NCBI GenBank assembly: GCA_964352625.1 | Contig: CAYGSD010000001.1 | Coordinates: 1-64,000, forward strand | Direction: 5' to 3' | Length of the DNA: 64,000 nucleotides | Source of the DNA: JAAEPI01 sp964352625 | Lineage (GTDB): Bacteria; Bacteroidota; Bacteroidia; Cytophagales; Cyclobacteriaceae | Notes under the pieces: model-generated | Told to the model about the DNA's origin: nothing | Seen by the model: the letters and a program-made list of their open reading frames with translations, nothing else | Database searches by the model: none | In this document: in pieces, positions 52,030 through 60,603 of the stretch | How the letters are laid out: each line of letters starts with the position of its first letter | Numbering within the stretch: position 1 is the first letter of the stretch | Made by a program: the position numbers and the translations under genes

Positions 52030-53412
52030 ATGAGCTCGAGAGGCAATTTTACCAGCAGATTAGGATTTATTTTGGCAGCAGCAGGATCAGCAGTTGGTCT
52101 TGGCAACATTTGGAAGTTCCCTTTCGAAGTAGCGGATGGTGGTGGAGCTGCTTTTGTTTTGATCTATCTAGTTTTTGCTTTTATTCTTTGCTTCCCTGTG
52201 ATGGTTACTGAGGTGGCCATTGGAAGAAAGACAGAAAAAAACCCTGTTGGAGCGTTTGGAGCTCTCGGCTTCAGACGTTGGAAATTCATTGGAGTGCTTG
52301 GCATCCTTTGCGGTGTTCTGATCCTCTCCTTTTATAATGTAGTGGCAGGATGGGCATTCGGCTATTTCCTCGAAATGATCATGGGAAACTTTGATATAGG
52401 AAGCCGGTTCGGCGAGTACACTAAAGATGTAGCCAAAGTAGGTGGATATGGCATAGTTTTCATGTTCATGACAGCTTGGATTGTCGGTAAAGGCGTGAGT
52501 GGCGGCATTGAGAAGCTCTCAAAAATCTTGATGCCAACGTTGATCACGATGATCATTTTCTTAGTCATTTACTCTTTTACCCTCCCACATGCCATGGAGG
52601 GTTTGAAGTACTATTTGATTCCCGATTTCTCGAAACTTGGAAACGCATCTACACTTGGCGGAGCACTAAGGCAGGCATTCTTCTCCCTATCACTTGGTAT
52701 GGGTGCTCTGATCACCTACGGATCATATCTCAGCAAGAAAGAAAACATTGTGACCTCCTCGGCTTACATCACTTTGATGGATGTTGGGATCGCATTTATT
52801 GCAGGCCTTATGATGTTTCCACTTGTTGCATACAACTTGGGTGGCAACATGGAAAATGTGCAAGGTGGTGCAGGATTGATCTTCGTGACACTACCAGGCG
52901 TTTTCGAGTCTCTTGGGCCAATCCTAGGCGCATTCATTGGAGGTTTCTTCTTTTTACTGTTGTCATTTGCTGCATTGACTTCCACTGTCTCTCTTCTTGA
53001 AGTTCCAGTTTCTTACGCTGTAGACGAATACAAGGTGCCAAGAAAAGCAGCTGTTGGGGTAATGGCCGTGATCATATTCCTAGCCGGTATTCCTTCATTG
53101 GTTGCTAACGGAGATAGTAATTTCTTCTCCAACCAAATCAACCTACCTGGTCGCTCTGACTTCATGTCGATGATTGGGTATGTCACCGACACACTCCTGA
53201 TGTTTGGAGGGTTCTGTATTGTCGTTTTTGCGGCGTATGTCTGGAAGAAGGAGAATCTTGAGGAAGAAATTTCTGAAGGGTATCCGGGCTACAAGAGCAG
53301 CTTTATTAGAAAATTTCTCAACTTCAGCATCACCTACTTGTGTCCTGCTTTGTTGTTCTTCCTATTTGTAATGGTGGTAATGAGTAACTTCTTCGGAATT
53401 TCAATTATTTGA
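52030..53412 (+). CDS. Sodium-dependent transporter of the NSS (SNF) family
   Basis: This 460-residue protein has about eleven or twelve membrane segments. The first carries the family signature R-L-G-F-I-L-A-A-A-G-S-A-V-G-L-G-N-I-W-K-F-P, whose A-x-G-x-A-V-G-L-G-N forms the Na1/Na2 and substrate site of LeuT-type transporters. The third segment region has G-G-A-A-F-V-L-I-Y. It imports an amino acid or similar solute with Na+. It shares the neighbourhood with the Nqr sodium pump and the NhaC antiporter. The end overlaps the convergent secreted-protein gene by 12 bases. Confidence 0.94.
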   Translation: MSSRGNFTSRLGFILAAAGSAVGLGNIWKFPFEVADGGGAAFVLIYLVFAFILCFPVMVTEVAIGRKTEKNPVGAFGALGFRRWKFIGVLGILCGVLILSFYNVVAGWAFGYFLEMIMGNFDIGSRFGEYTKDVAKVGGYGIVFMFMTAWIVGKGVSGGIEKLSKILMPTLITMIIFLVIYSFTLPHAMEGLKYYLIPDFSKLGNASTLGGALRQAFFSLSLGMGALITYGSYLSKKENIVTSSAYITLMDVGIAFIAGLMMFPLVAYNLGGNMENVQGGAGLIFVTLPGVFESLGPILGAFIGGFFFLLLSFAALTSTVSLLEVPVSYAVDEYKVPRKAAVGVMAVIIFLAGIPSLVANGDSNFFSNQINLPGRSDFMSMIGYVTDTLLMFGGFCIVVFAAYVWKKENLEEEISEGYPGYKSSFIRKFLNFSITYLCPALLFFLFVMVVMSNFFGISII

Positions 53413-54234
53413 TTTCCGAGGCTCAGGCTTCTTAATCACTTTTACTGGGTCATTCTTCCTGATAAGCTCAACTTGCTCTTCATTCAGGATAAGATAATAT
53501 TCACCATGGGTGAGTGAAGAAATATCAATTTCCTTGCCTACCCCAGAGAGCACATCGAAATTATCTGCATCATTAATGACATAACTGCTGGAACGTGAAA
53601 GTGTCAACTTGTTGCCATTTCGTTGAACCGTGATGGGATCTGCATAGAAAACGTGCTCTACTTCCTGACTTACAGTCTCCTCGTCGTTTTCAACGTATCT
53701 CACTCGATACTTATTAGGCCCTTCTTCATACACAGGGAAATAGGTATACTGAGCTCCTCCAAAAACGCCCTTTGCCTGAACATTCTGCTCAGGCTCCCAA
53801 TAGCCAAGGTTGAACTTTTCAACAGTATAGCTTCCATTTTCATGTTCCCCCTTCACTGACCAAACGATAGATGAATCGCTGATAATAACAGTCTTAAAGC
53901 CAAAGACACTGTGATGTCTAATGGCGTCAGGATTTACAAGCGATGGAATGCACAGACTATCAGAATACGAAATATGAATGGAAACCGGGCTAAACTCTGT
54001 GACATTCTCAAAGTCCAGCATCAGGGCGCTTCGATTGTAGTTAATTTTTACAGCTCGTCCATTGACAATGATTTCCTTAATGCAGTACGTTTTGAGTTGA
54101 GGGCTGTAAGGGTTTTGCACAAACAAAGGCTCGCCCCGATATACTCCCGAATAGGAGATTTCATGAGCTTGATTCTGGGCACTTAAGCCTCCAAAAACCA
54201 ATATCCAGTAGATCAGAACCATGGCGCGAAGCAT
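53401..54234 (-). CDS. Secreted protein of unknown function
   Basis: The protein has 277 residues from the ATG at 54234; a second ATG four codons later and a frame to 54264 are alternatives. A signal peptide is evident (M-V-L-I-Y-W-I-L-V-F-G-G-L-S-A-Q). The mature part is beta-rich, with a segment V-H-I-S-Y-S-D-S and tyrosine-rich strands (Y-F-P-V-Y-E-E-G), probably one or two immunoglobulin-like sandwiches. No family is recognised and no T9SS tail is seen. The gene is convergent with the NSS transporter. Confidence 0.75.
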   Translation of the reverse strand: MLRAMVLIYWILVFGGLSAQNQAHEISYSGVYRGEPLFVQNPYSPQLKTYCIKEIIVNGRAVKINYNRSALMLDFENVTEFSPVSIHISYSDSLCIPSLVNPDAIRHHSVFGFKTVIISDSSIVWSVKGEHENGSYTVEKFNLGYWEPEQNVQAKGVFGGAQYTYFPVYEEGPNKYRVRYVENDEETVSQEVEHVFYADPITVQRNGNKLTLSRSSSYVINDADNFDVLSGVGKEIDISSLTHGEYYLILNEEQVELIRKNDPVKVIKKPEPRKSNN

Positions 54235-54390
54235 CGCGATTGAGCTTGTGATTAGTACCATCAAGATAAAGATGTTCCATCGTAATTTCTATCACGGGAG
54301 AAAAGAATGAAGCTACGCAAACATTTTATTGTATTATTAGGGGAATTAGTTGATTTATTCAACTAAGAATAGAATCAACACTCACTCATT

Positions 54391-54609
54391 ATGTTATTGG
54401 TTTGGTACAATCCCGATTTAGACATCTACGAAAAAGGTTCGCATTCCGAATTTAATATTCGATCTGGCGCCAGTCACAATCAAGATCGTTTTGAAATCAT
54501 ACATCAATTTGAGGAAGCAGAAAAAACCAATAGACTCGCACAAAAATTACTACAGAGCTTAAACCTTCTCAGGACTCAGGACCGTTCGCACAGAGAAATA
54601 TTTGCATAA
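54391..54609 (+). CDS. Small hypothetical protein
   Basis: This 72-residue frame has an ATG start after an AT-rich upstream stretch, and codon use like its neighbours. The peptide starts M-L-L-V-W-Y-N-P-D-L-D-I-Y-E-K and then becomes charged and helical (F-E-E-A-E-K-T-N-R-L-A-Q-K-L-L). No signal peptide. It lies 42 bases before the DUF4136 gene. It is plausible as a real gene but unsupported by any family I know. Confidence 0.55.
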   Translation: MLLVWYNPDLDIYEKGSHSEFNIRSGASHNQDRFEIIHQFEEAEKTNRLAQKLLQSLNLLRTQDRSHREIFA

Positions 54610-54623
54610 GGCCTGCACCTGAT

Positions 54624-54631
54624 TAACTTAG
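54624..54631 (+). promoter_or_regulatory. Candidate -7 element of the DUF4136 gene
   Basis: TAACTTAG followed by CC, one mismatch from TAnnTTTG, ends 19 bases before the ATG at 54651. Confidence 0.35.
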
Positions 54632-54650
54632 CCTTCATCAAATTTTGTAG

Positions 54651-55268
54651 ATGAAACGGCTTACTGTTCTCGTATTGATTCTTGCCTCCGCCTGCTCCCA
54701 ACGAGCACTCATTTACTTGAATGAAGAAGGCGCGAAGTTTCAAGATTTCCAGACCTATCGACTGATCAACACCAAACTTGATCGAACCAATCTCAGCAGA
54801 GAAGGCAGGGATATCCTCGATATTTTGGAAGCTGCGATTAAAAATGAAATGACCAAACGTGGATATAAGGAGTCCAACCTAAGCCCCGATCTGGTGCTTC
54901 GTTACGAAATTTCCACAAGTCGGCACACCGATTCTAGAACAAATAACAGTCCATACGGTGCACCGCCTACTACCCGAACTTTTTTGGAATCACTCATTAT
55001 CATGGATTTGACAGACACCAGAAGAAGGAAAATGTTCTGGCAAAGCAGCTATGACTTGAGGCAGGAAAGTCGTCAATTAAAAAAGGAGCATGCCACTCAA
55101 GATGCCGTTAGTGAAATTTTCTATACCTACCCTTTCCGAGCAGGTGAAAGCGAGCCGGATCCGACGCTCTCCGATAGAAAGGCGAATCGAAAGATTATAA
55201 AGGCTCAAAGAAAAATCGAGAAGAAAGAAGCCAAAAAGCTGGAAAAAGAACAGAAAAAGAACAGATGA
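54651..55268 (+). CDS. DUF4136 lipoprotein
   Basis: This 205-residue protein has a lipoprotein signal (V-L-V-L-I-L-A-S-A-C-S). The DUF4136 pattern is visible: F-Q-D-F-Q-T-Y-R-L near the start, I-K-N-E-M-T-K-R-G-Y, then S-P-D-L-V-L-R-Y. Later M-D-L-T-D-T and M-F-W-Q-S-S end the core. Such proteins are periplasmic and of unknown function. The last 35 residues are Lys/Arg/Glu rich. Its stop overlaps the nhaC-like start by four bases. Confidence 0.87.
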   Translation: MKRLTVLVLILASACSQRALIYLNEEGAKFQDFQTYRLINTKLDRTNLSREGRDILDILEAAIKNEMTKRGYKESNLSPDLVLRYEISTSRHTDSRTNNSPYGAPPTTRTFLESLIIMDLTDTRRRKMFWQSSYDLRQESRQLKKEHATQDAVSEIFYTYPFRAGESEPDPTLSDRKANRKIIKAQRKIEKKEAKKLEKEQKKNR

Positions 55269-56665
55269 CCGATTACGATTTCTGGTCGGTAATCCCGCCC
55301 GTATTAGCCATAATTTTAGCGATTCTTACGCGCCAAGTTATCTTCTCTCTTTTGGTTGGACTTTTCGCTGGATGGCTAATCATCAATAACGGCAATCCGC
55401 TTGACGGCTTCCTTGATACGCTCAATGGGCTGGTTTCTGTATTCGAAAGCGGTGGCAACACACGCACGGTTTTGTTTACCTTGTTCATAGGAGCGCTCAT
55501 TCAGTTGATCCGACACGTTGGTGGTGTATCTGGATTCATAAACGTCATTTCAAGGAAATTTGAAAATGCTAAATCTCCATCGAGCAAGCTGCAGGCAGGT
55601 GCTGCGCTCACTGGTTTTTTGATTTTTATAGAATCCAACATTTCGATCCTAACTGTGGGCACTGTCTTCCGGCCTTTATTCGACAAGTACCGAATCAGCA
55701 GAGAAAAGCTTGCCTACATGGCCGATTCTTCTTCGGCTCCATCTTGCATTTTATTTCCTGTGAATGCCTGGGGTGCGTACATCATGGGGCTTTTAGCGGT
55801 ATATGAAATTGATCCACTCAGAGCACTTGTTTTTTCCATACCATTCAATTTCTACGCAATTCTGACATTGATACTCGTTTTCTATATCGGACTAAGCGGG
55901 CGAGATTTTGGGCCAATGAAAAATACAAAACCTGTACCTCAGGAAGACATTGAAGAAAGTGGAGCTTCGGGCAAATCAATTAACATGATTCTCCCTCTGC
56001 TAACGATGGTGTTGACCATGCCGCTCTTTTTGATCTACACGGGGTGGGATGCTAATCTGACCGGTTCCTTTGGAGAAAAAGTATGGGCAAGCATTGGCAA
56101 TGGGTCTGGATCACAAGCCGTAATGTATGCGGTCTGCACGGCCATCCTCGTTGCTGCTGTCAAATTTGCTGCGAATGGTCTCATGGACCTCAAAACATTC
56201 ATAAACCAATCGCTAAAAGGGATGAACGAAATGATGGTGATGGCCATCCTGATGGTATTGGCCTTTGCAATCGGTAATCTGTGCAATACCCTCGGTACGG
56301 GTATTTATGTGGCTGACATCACAAAATCGTGGCTATCACCGGCATTGGCACCAGCATTAATTTTTGTAACAAGCTGCTTCATTGCCTTCTCTACAGGAAC
56401 GTCTTGGGGAACATTTGCTATAATGATGTCCATAGCTATGCCCCTTGGATTTAGCATAGACGCCAATATTTATTTGATTATTGCGGCGGTGCTTGGTGGA
56501 GGTGTTTTTGGAGATCACTGCTCTCCTATCTCAGACACCACTTTGATTTCTTCGATGGCTGCAGGTTGCGATCACATTGATCATGTGAGAACTCAGCTAC
56601 CCTATGCCCTTTTCACGGGAGGAATTTCTGTCGTGCTCTATCTGATTGCTGGCATTTTGTTCTAA
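55265..56665 (+). CDS. NhaC-family Na+/H+ antiporter
   Basis: This 466-residue protein has about twelve membrane segments. Segments such as F-I-E-S-N-I-S-I-L-T-V-G-T, F-S-T-G-T-S-W-G-T-F-A and G-D-H-C-S-P-I-S-D-T-T match the NhaC family, the last with the charged residues thought to take part in ion exchange. It should export Na+ for H+, or exchange malate/lactate in related MleN proteins. It is translationally coupled to the DUF4136 lipoprotein (ATGA overlap). Confidence 0.9.
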   Translation: MTDYDFWSVIPPVLAIILAILTRQVIFSLLVGLFAGWLIINNGNPLDGFLDTLNGLVSVFESGGNTRTVLFTLFIGALIQLIRHVGGVSGFINVISRKFENAKSPSSKLQAGAALTGFLIFIESNISILTVGTVFRPLFDKYRISREKLAYMADSSSAPSCILFPVNAWGAYIMGLLAVYEIDPLRALVFSIPFNFYAILTLILVFYIGLSGRDFGPMKNTKPVPQEDIEESGASGKSINMILPLLTMVLTMPLFLIYTGWDANLTGSFGEKVWASIGNGSGSQAVMYAVCTAILVAAVKFAANGLMDLKTFINQSLKGMNEMMVMAILMVLAFAIGNLCNTLGTGIYVADITKSWLSPALAPALIFVTSCFIAFSTGTSWGTFAIMMSIAMPLGFSIDANIYLIIAAVLGGGVFGDHCSPISDTTLISSMAAGCDHIDHVRTQLPYALFTGGISVVLYLIAGILF

Positions 56666-56697
56666 CAAAAAAAATCCCCGTCTTGCGACGAGGATTT
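56666..56697. terminator. Bidirectional terminator between the antiporter and the Lys/Ala-rich gene
   Basis: AAATCCCCGTC at 56672-56682 pairs with GACGAGGATTT at 56687-56697 (one mismatch) around TTGC. On the minus strand a run of T follows, placing it 25 bases after the stop of the gene at 56722. Confidence 0.82.
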
Positions 56698-56721
56698 CAA
56701 AATTTCTATTTTTTCAGAAGA

Positions 56722-57054
56722 TTACTTGTCTTCTTTTTTCTTGGCAGGAGCCTTTTTCTTAGCTGCTGGCTTTTTCGCCTCAGCCTTTGGCTTCTCTTCC
56801 TTTTCTGCTTTAGGAGCCGCTTTCTTGGTTTCTTTCACCTCTTCTACCTTCTCCTCTTTCACTTCTGCCTTAGCTTCAGTTGCTTCTGCTGTCTTCTCAG
56901 CTTTAGCTCCTTTTTTTGCAAATTCAGCTTTGATAGCCTCTACGTCCACATTCTGAACGACTGGCGCTTGATTTAAACTTTTGATTCGTTTAACTCTTGC
57001 CTTAGCTCGTGATTTATTTTTTCTTCCTTTTCTTTCAAGTCTTGTTACAGCCAT
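56722..57054 (-). CDS. Lys/Ala/Glu-rich histone-like small basic protein
   Basis: This 110-residue protein has a conserved-looking basic start (M-A-V-T-R-L-E-R-K-G-R-K-N-K-S-R-A-K-A-R), a short V-V-Q-N-V-D-V-E-A-I-K-A-E-F segment and a low-complexity tail of Lys, Ala, Glu and Pro ending with repeated P-A-K-K-K. The tail resembles the C-terminal domain of histone H1-like bacterial proteins and suggests nucleic-acid or ribosome binding, which is inference. No signal peptide. It is divergent from hisS and closed by its own terminator. Confidence 0.75.
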   Translation of the reverse strand: MAVTRLERKGRKNKSRAKARVKRIKSLNQAPVVQNVDVEAIKAEFAKKGAKAEKTAEATEAKAEVKEEKVEEVKETKKAAPKAEKEEKPKAEAKKPAAKKKAPAKKKEDK

Positions 57055-57165
57055 TTCCAGTCGCCTTTAAAATTTGAGGTGCAAAAATAGAAGATTATAT
57101 GTAATAATCACAAGCAAATCCCAACCTTCGTTAGACTTCTCTCACATTACATCTTTCTCATTCAG

Positions 57166-57173
57166 TAGTTTTG
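57166..57173 (+). promoter_or_regulatory. -7 promoter element of hisS, exact consensus
   Basis: TAGTTTTG matches TAnnTTTG exactly, is followed by TTGC, and ends 18 bases before the hisS ATG at 57192. Confidence 0.55.
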
Positions 57174-57191
57174 TTGCAAAATGATTTTTTG

Positions 57192-58541
57192 ATGTCATCA
57201 ACAAAACCATCAACACCGAAGGGCACGCGTGATTTCGGCCATGAGCAATCCGCAAAACGCACTTATATCATAGAGGTGATCAAGCGTAATTTCCTGAAAT
57301 ATGGTTTTAGGGAATTAGCAACGCCAGCCATGGAGAACCTCTCCACACTAACTGGGAAATACGGTGACGAAGGAGATCAGCTTTTATTCAAAATCCTGAA
57401 CTCGGGCGACTTCCTTTCTAAAGCTTCCGAGGATGATAAAAAATCAAGTAAGGATCTCCTACCCAAGATTTCTGAAAAGGGCTTACGTTATGATTTGACT
57501 GTGCCATTTGCCAGGTACGTGGCTACTCATCAGCACGAAATCACCTACCCTTTCAAGCGATTTCAGATTCAGCCGGTATGGAGAGCAGACCGACCGCAGA
57601 AAGGGCGGTACCGAGAGTTTTACCAGTGTGATGCCGATGTAGTTGGGTCAGATTCCATTTGGAATGAGGTGGAGCTAACCCAGCTAATTCAGGATGTTTT
57701 CACTGACTTAAATTTCGACGGGTTTTCAATAAAAGTGAACCATCGGGGGATATTGAAAGCATTTGCTAAATACTGCGGGGTTTCTGGCAATGAGATGGCT
57801 TTTTGCGTGGAGCTGGATAAACTAGACAAAATAGGAAGAGAAAAAGTGACCGAGAATATTGTCGGTATTGAAGCAAAAGCTGATCAGGTGAAGGCTTTCA
57901 TGGATTTCATTCATGCTGACTTAGCTCCTGAATTGAAACTGGCAAGACTGGATGCTCAATTTGGGATCGTGGAGCCTGATTTGGATAAATATTTTGAGTT
58001 AATCAAAGCAACTGGCAAGAGCCTTAACCTGGATTTCGACTTGAGTTTGGCAAGGGGACTGACTTACTACACGGGAATGATTTTCGAGGTGAAACCAACG
58101 ACCATTGAGATGGGCAGTATTACTGGTGGTGGTAGGTATGATAACCTTACCGGAGTATTCGGGCTAGAAGGTGTCTCTGGCGTGGGGATTTCTTTCGGAT
58201 TGGATAGAATCTACGATGTGCTGGAAGAGGCGCAATTGTTCCCCGAAAAATTATCGGAGAGTGTAGATGTGCTGATCGTTCATTTCGATGATGAATCTTT
58301 CATGCATGGAATCGAGGTGATTGGTCAGCTACGCAGCGCTGGCATTTCGGCAGGTATATACCCGGACATTGCCAAGATGAAAAAGCAAATGAACTATGCT
58401 GACAAAACGAACGCCAGTCATGTTTTGGTCATCGGATCAGAGGAAATTAAGTCGAAGAAATATTCTTTTAAAAGCATGGCATCTGGAGATCAAAATATGC
58501 TTTCCCTTGAGGAGATTATCAAAAGCTTTGACGAAAAGTAA
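57192..58541 (+). CDS. hisS: Histidine-tRNA ligase
   Basis: The enzyme has 449 residues from the ATG at 57192; the in-frame TTG at 57171 lies inside the promoter box and is rejected. Class II features: T-P-K-G-T-R-D-F at the start, motif 2 region Q-I-Q-P-V-W-R-A-D-R-P-Q-K-G-R-Y-R-E-F, the histidine-A-like L-A-R-G-L-T-Y-Y-T-G, and motif 3 G-V-G-I-S-F-G-L-D-R. A C-terminal anticodon-binding domain follows (about 365-449). It charges tRNA-His in the cytosol. Confidence 0.97.
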   Translation: MSSTKPSTPKGTRDFGHEQSAKRTYIIEVIKRNFLKYGFRELATPAMENLSTLTGKYGDEGDQLLFKILNSGDFLSKASEDDKKSSKDLLPKISEKGLRYDLTVPFARYVATHQHEITYPFKRFQIQPVWRADRPQKGRYREFYQCDADVVGSDSIWNEVELTQLIQDVFTDLNFDGFSIKVNHRGILKAFAKYCGVSGNEMAFCVELDKLDKIGREKVTENIVGIEAKADQVKAFMDFIHADLAPELKLARLDAQFGIVEPDLDKYFELIKATGKSLNLDFDLSLARGLTYYTGMIFEVKPTTIEMGSITGGGRYDNLTGVFGLEGVSGVGISFGLDRIYDVLEEAQLFPEKLSESVDVLIVHFDDESFMHGIEVIGQLRSAGISAGIYPDIAKMKKQMNYADKTNASHVLVIGSEEIKSKKYSFKSMASGDQNMLSLEEIIKSFDEK

Positions 58542-58574
58542 ATGTTTTCGACGGATGAGTCGTTTATCAACTAG

Positions 58575-60179
58575 ATGCGCATTCTTCGGTTCATAGGGCT
58601 CTTTGTTTCCATTCCACTCCTTAGTCAAGTCAGTGATGAAGGACGGTTCTCTGCTGATTTTGTGGCGGGGTGTGCGCCTTTCACAATCAATCTAACGGAG
58701 CTAGTTCCCGTTGGTACGGTTCGTCAATACTCCTACGAAGATCCGGATGAATTCTTTCTCGACTTGACGTACACCTACAATTCCCCCGGCTCCTTTTTTA
58801 TTGTTCAGATTCACAATGACGATGCTTTTCCTCCCAAAACCGATACCCTCAGAATAGAGGTCCTGGAAGCAACTCCTCCCAACTTCAATTACTATCTCTG
58901 CGATGGGCGTGAGGTACTTGTCGAAGTGGACGATACTACCTATGACCAATACGAAGTGACTTTTGCCGGAAGTTCCAGTTCAACAATTAACGACCAAGGG
59001 AGTGCAACTTATTCGTACGATGCGAGCGATCCATTATCCATTCAAATACGAGGAATATACAATGGAGCGAAGGATAATTGCGCTACTTCTTCGCTTGTAC
59101 TGAACAGTGTGATTGACAACCTTGCTGCTCCCGATATTCTATCCGCATCCATTTCCCAAACATGTGAAAATCGCTTTGATCTAAGCTTATCCGCCAACAC
59201 GGAAGAAAAGGCACTTTACCAAATTGAGTTAGATCAAGGAAGTGGCTATCAGGTTTTGCATGATGGCTCCCTTGAGGATGAATCGGTTTTTGAGATTCCA
59301 GATTTCGATGAGTTGGAGGCTCAATTTGATATTAGAATTAATGCGTACAACATTTGTGACGACAGCTATCTCACGGGATCGCCAACCTCAATTATCTTGA
59401 ACGAGGGGCAATTAGAGCCAATTCGAAACCTTTACAGCACATACCAAGGCAATGCCGTGATCATTTCCCTTGATCCTGTCGATGTTGGCAGGTTCCAAAT
59501 AGGCCGATCCTTCGATGAAGTCTCCTATTCAAATCACGCTTCAACCTCAGGTTCACACACGGATGATACAGGCTTTCTTGGTCGACAATATTTCTACCAA
59601 ATAAGCTATCTGGACACCTGTGGTGGATCATGGAATACAAAAAAGACATCCCCTCCTTTTATTCGATCGACAGCATTAGAGCCCAACAAATACCAAATAG
59701 AGCTGGATCAAGCGATTTTTCCGGCCAATGAAAGTGTTTCATATTCTGGGATTTTGTCAGGAAATGATAACGAAATAACTATTCCAATTTTGTCCACCTC
59801 TTTCGAACTGACGATCCCCCCGACAGTCGGCAGCAGCCCTGTTTTCATTGTGCAGGGTTCTTCTGATTCCTTTGAGTTCGCATCAAATCCATTGACCCTC
59901 GCATACGAATTCGTGATTAAGGTTCCAAAAGCCTTCACTCCGAACGGAGATGGACTGAATGACAGGCTGGAATTCTTTGGCATTGACAATTCGCAAGCTG
60001 AGTTAAAAATCTACACCCGTTGGGGACAGCAAGTGTATTATGAGATTTCGTCGGCTCCCTCATGGGACGGCAGAATCAATGGAACTGTGGCTTCTGATGG
60101 AATTTATGTGTACGAAATTTCTGTTCCTCAAATATCCAATCAAGTTCAGAAAGGTACTTTTGCGTTACTAAAACGCTGA
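58575..60179 (+). CDS. Secreted protein with gliding-motility-type (T9SS type B) C-terminal domain
   Basis: This 534-residue protein has a short signal peptide (I-G-L-F-V-S-I-P-L-L-S-Q). PKD-like or fibronectin-like beta domains fill about residues 25-430. The last 90 residues form the gliding-motility-associated domain: K-A-F-T-P-N-G-D-G-L-N-D, then L-K-I-Y-T-R-W-G-Q-Q-V-Y, W-D-G-R-I-N-G and D-G-I-Y-V-Y-E-I. This tail targets proteins through type IX secretion, often together with PorP/SprF-type partners, none of which is adjacent. Likely a surface or released adhesin. Confidence 0.9.
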   Translation: MRILRFIGLFVSIPLLSQVSDEGRFSADFVAGCAPFTINLTELVPVGTVRQYSYEDPDEFFLDLTYTYNSPGSFFIVQIHNDDAFPPKTDTLRIEVLEATPPNFNYYLCDGREVLVEVDDTTYDQYEVTFAGSSSSTINDQGSATYSYDASDPLSIQIRGIYNGAKDNCATSSLVLNSVIDNLAAPDILSASISQTCENRFDLSLSANTEEKALYQIELDQGSGYQVLHDGSLEDESVFEIPDFDELEAQFDIRINAYNICDDSYLTGSPTSIILNEGQLEPIRNLYSTYQGNAVIISLDPVDVGRFQIGRSFDEVSYSNHASTSGSHTDDTGFLGRQYFYQISYLDTCGGSWNTKKTSPPFIRSTALEPNKYQIELDQAIFPANESVSYSGILSGNDNEITIPILSTSFELTIPPTVGSSPVFIVQGSSDSFEFASNPLTLAYEFVIKVPKAFTPNGDGLNDRLEFFGIDNSQAELKIYTRWGQQVYYEISSAPSWDGRINGTVASDGIYVYEISVPQISNQVQKGTFALLKR

Positions 60180-60182
60180 GAC

Positions 60183-60518
60183 ATGTTTGATATGATGAAA
60201 ATGATGGGCAAGGTGAAGGAAGCCCAAGAGAAAATGAAGGAAGCACAGGGCGAGTTGGCATCAATAACTGCCACTGGCTCGGCAGGTGGAGACATGGTTA
60301 TCGCAGAGGCGAATGGTCTCAAGCAGATTATCAGTCTTCAAATTGACGACTTGGTTGCAAACGGAAATGACAAACAAATGATGACCGACTTGATCATTGC
60401 GGCAAGCAATAAAGCCCTTGAAGAAGTTTCTGTTTTGGCCCAAGAGCACATTCAAAAAGCTACCGAGGGACTGCTCCCTAACATTCCTGGAATGGATCTG
60501 GGAAATATGATGAAATGA
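60183..60518 (+). CDS. YbaB/EbfC-family nucleoid-associated protein
   Basis: The 111-residue protein has the usual YbaB length and form: Met/Lys-rich first helix (M-M-K-M-M-G-K-V-K-E-A-Q-E-K-M), a middle beta sheet with A-T-G-S-A-G-G-D-M-V and a C-terminal helix with a Met-rich end. YbaB dimers bind DNA and affect gene expression. In many bacteria the gene adjoins dnaX and recR; here it follows a T9SS type B protein with three bases between, which is unusual. Confidence 0.93.
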   Translation: MFDMMKMMGKVKEAQEKMKEAQGELASITATGSAGGDMVIAEANGLKQIISLQIDDLVANGNDKQMMTDLIIAASNKALEEVSVLAQEHIQKATEGLLPNIPGMDLGNMMK

Positions 60519-60603
60519 GCGAACACCTCGTATCCTTTATTCTTGCAGCGCCGCTATCCAGCGAATTCCACCTTTCCAAACAAAAAATCAAAATTCAGGT
60601 GAA

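Noticed and set aside
57171..57191. Upstream TTG start for hisS
   Set aside because: It falls inside the consensus -7 box, and the ATG at 57192 begins the protein where family members begin.
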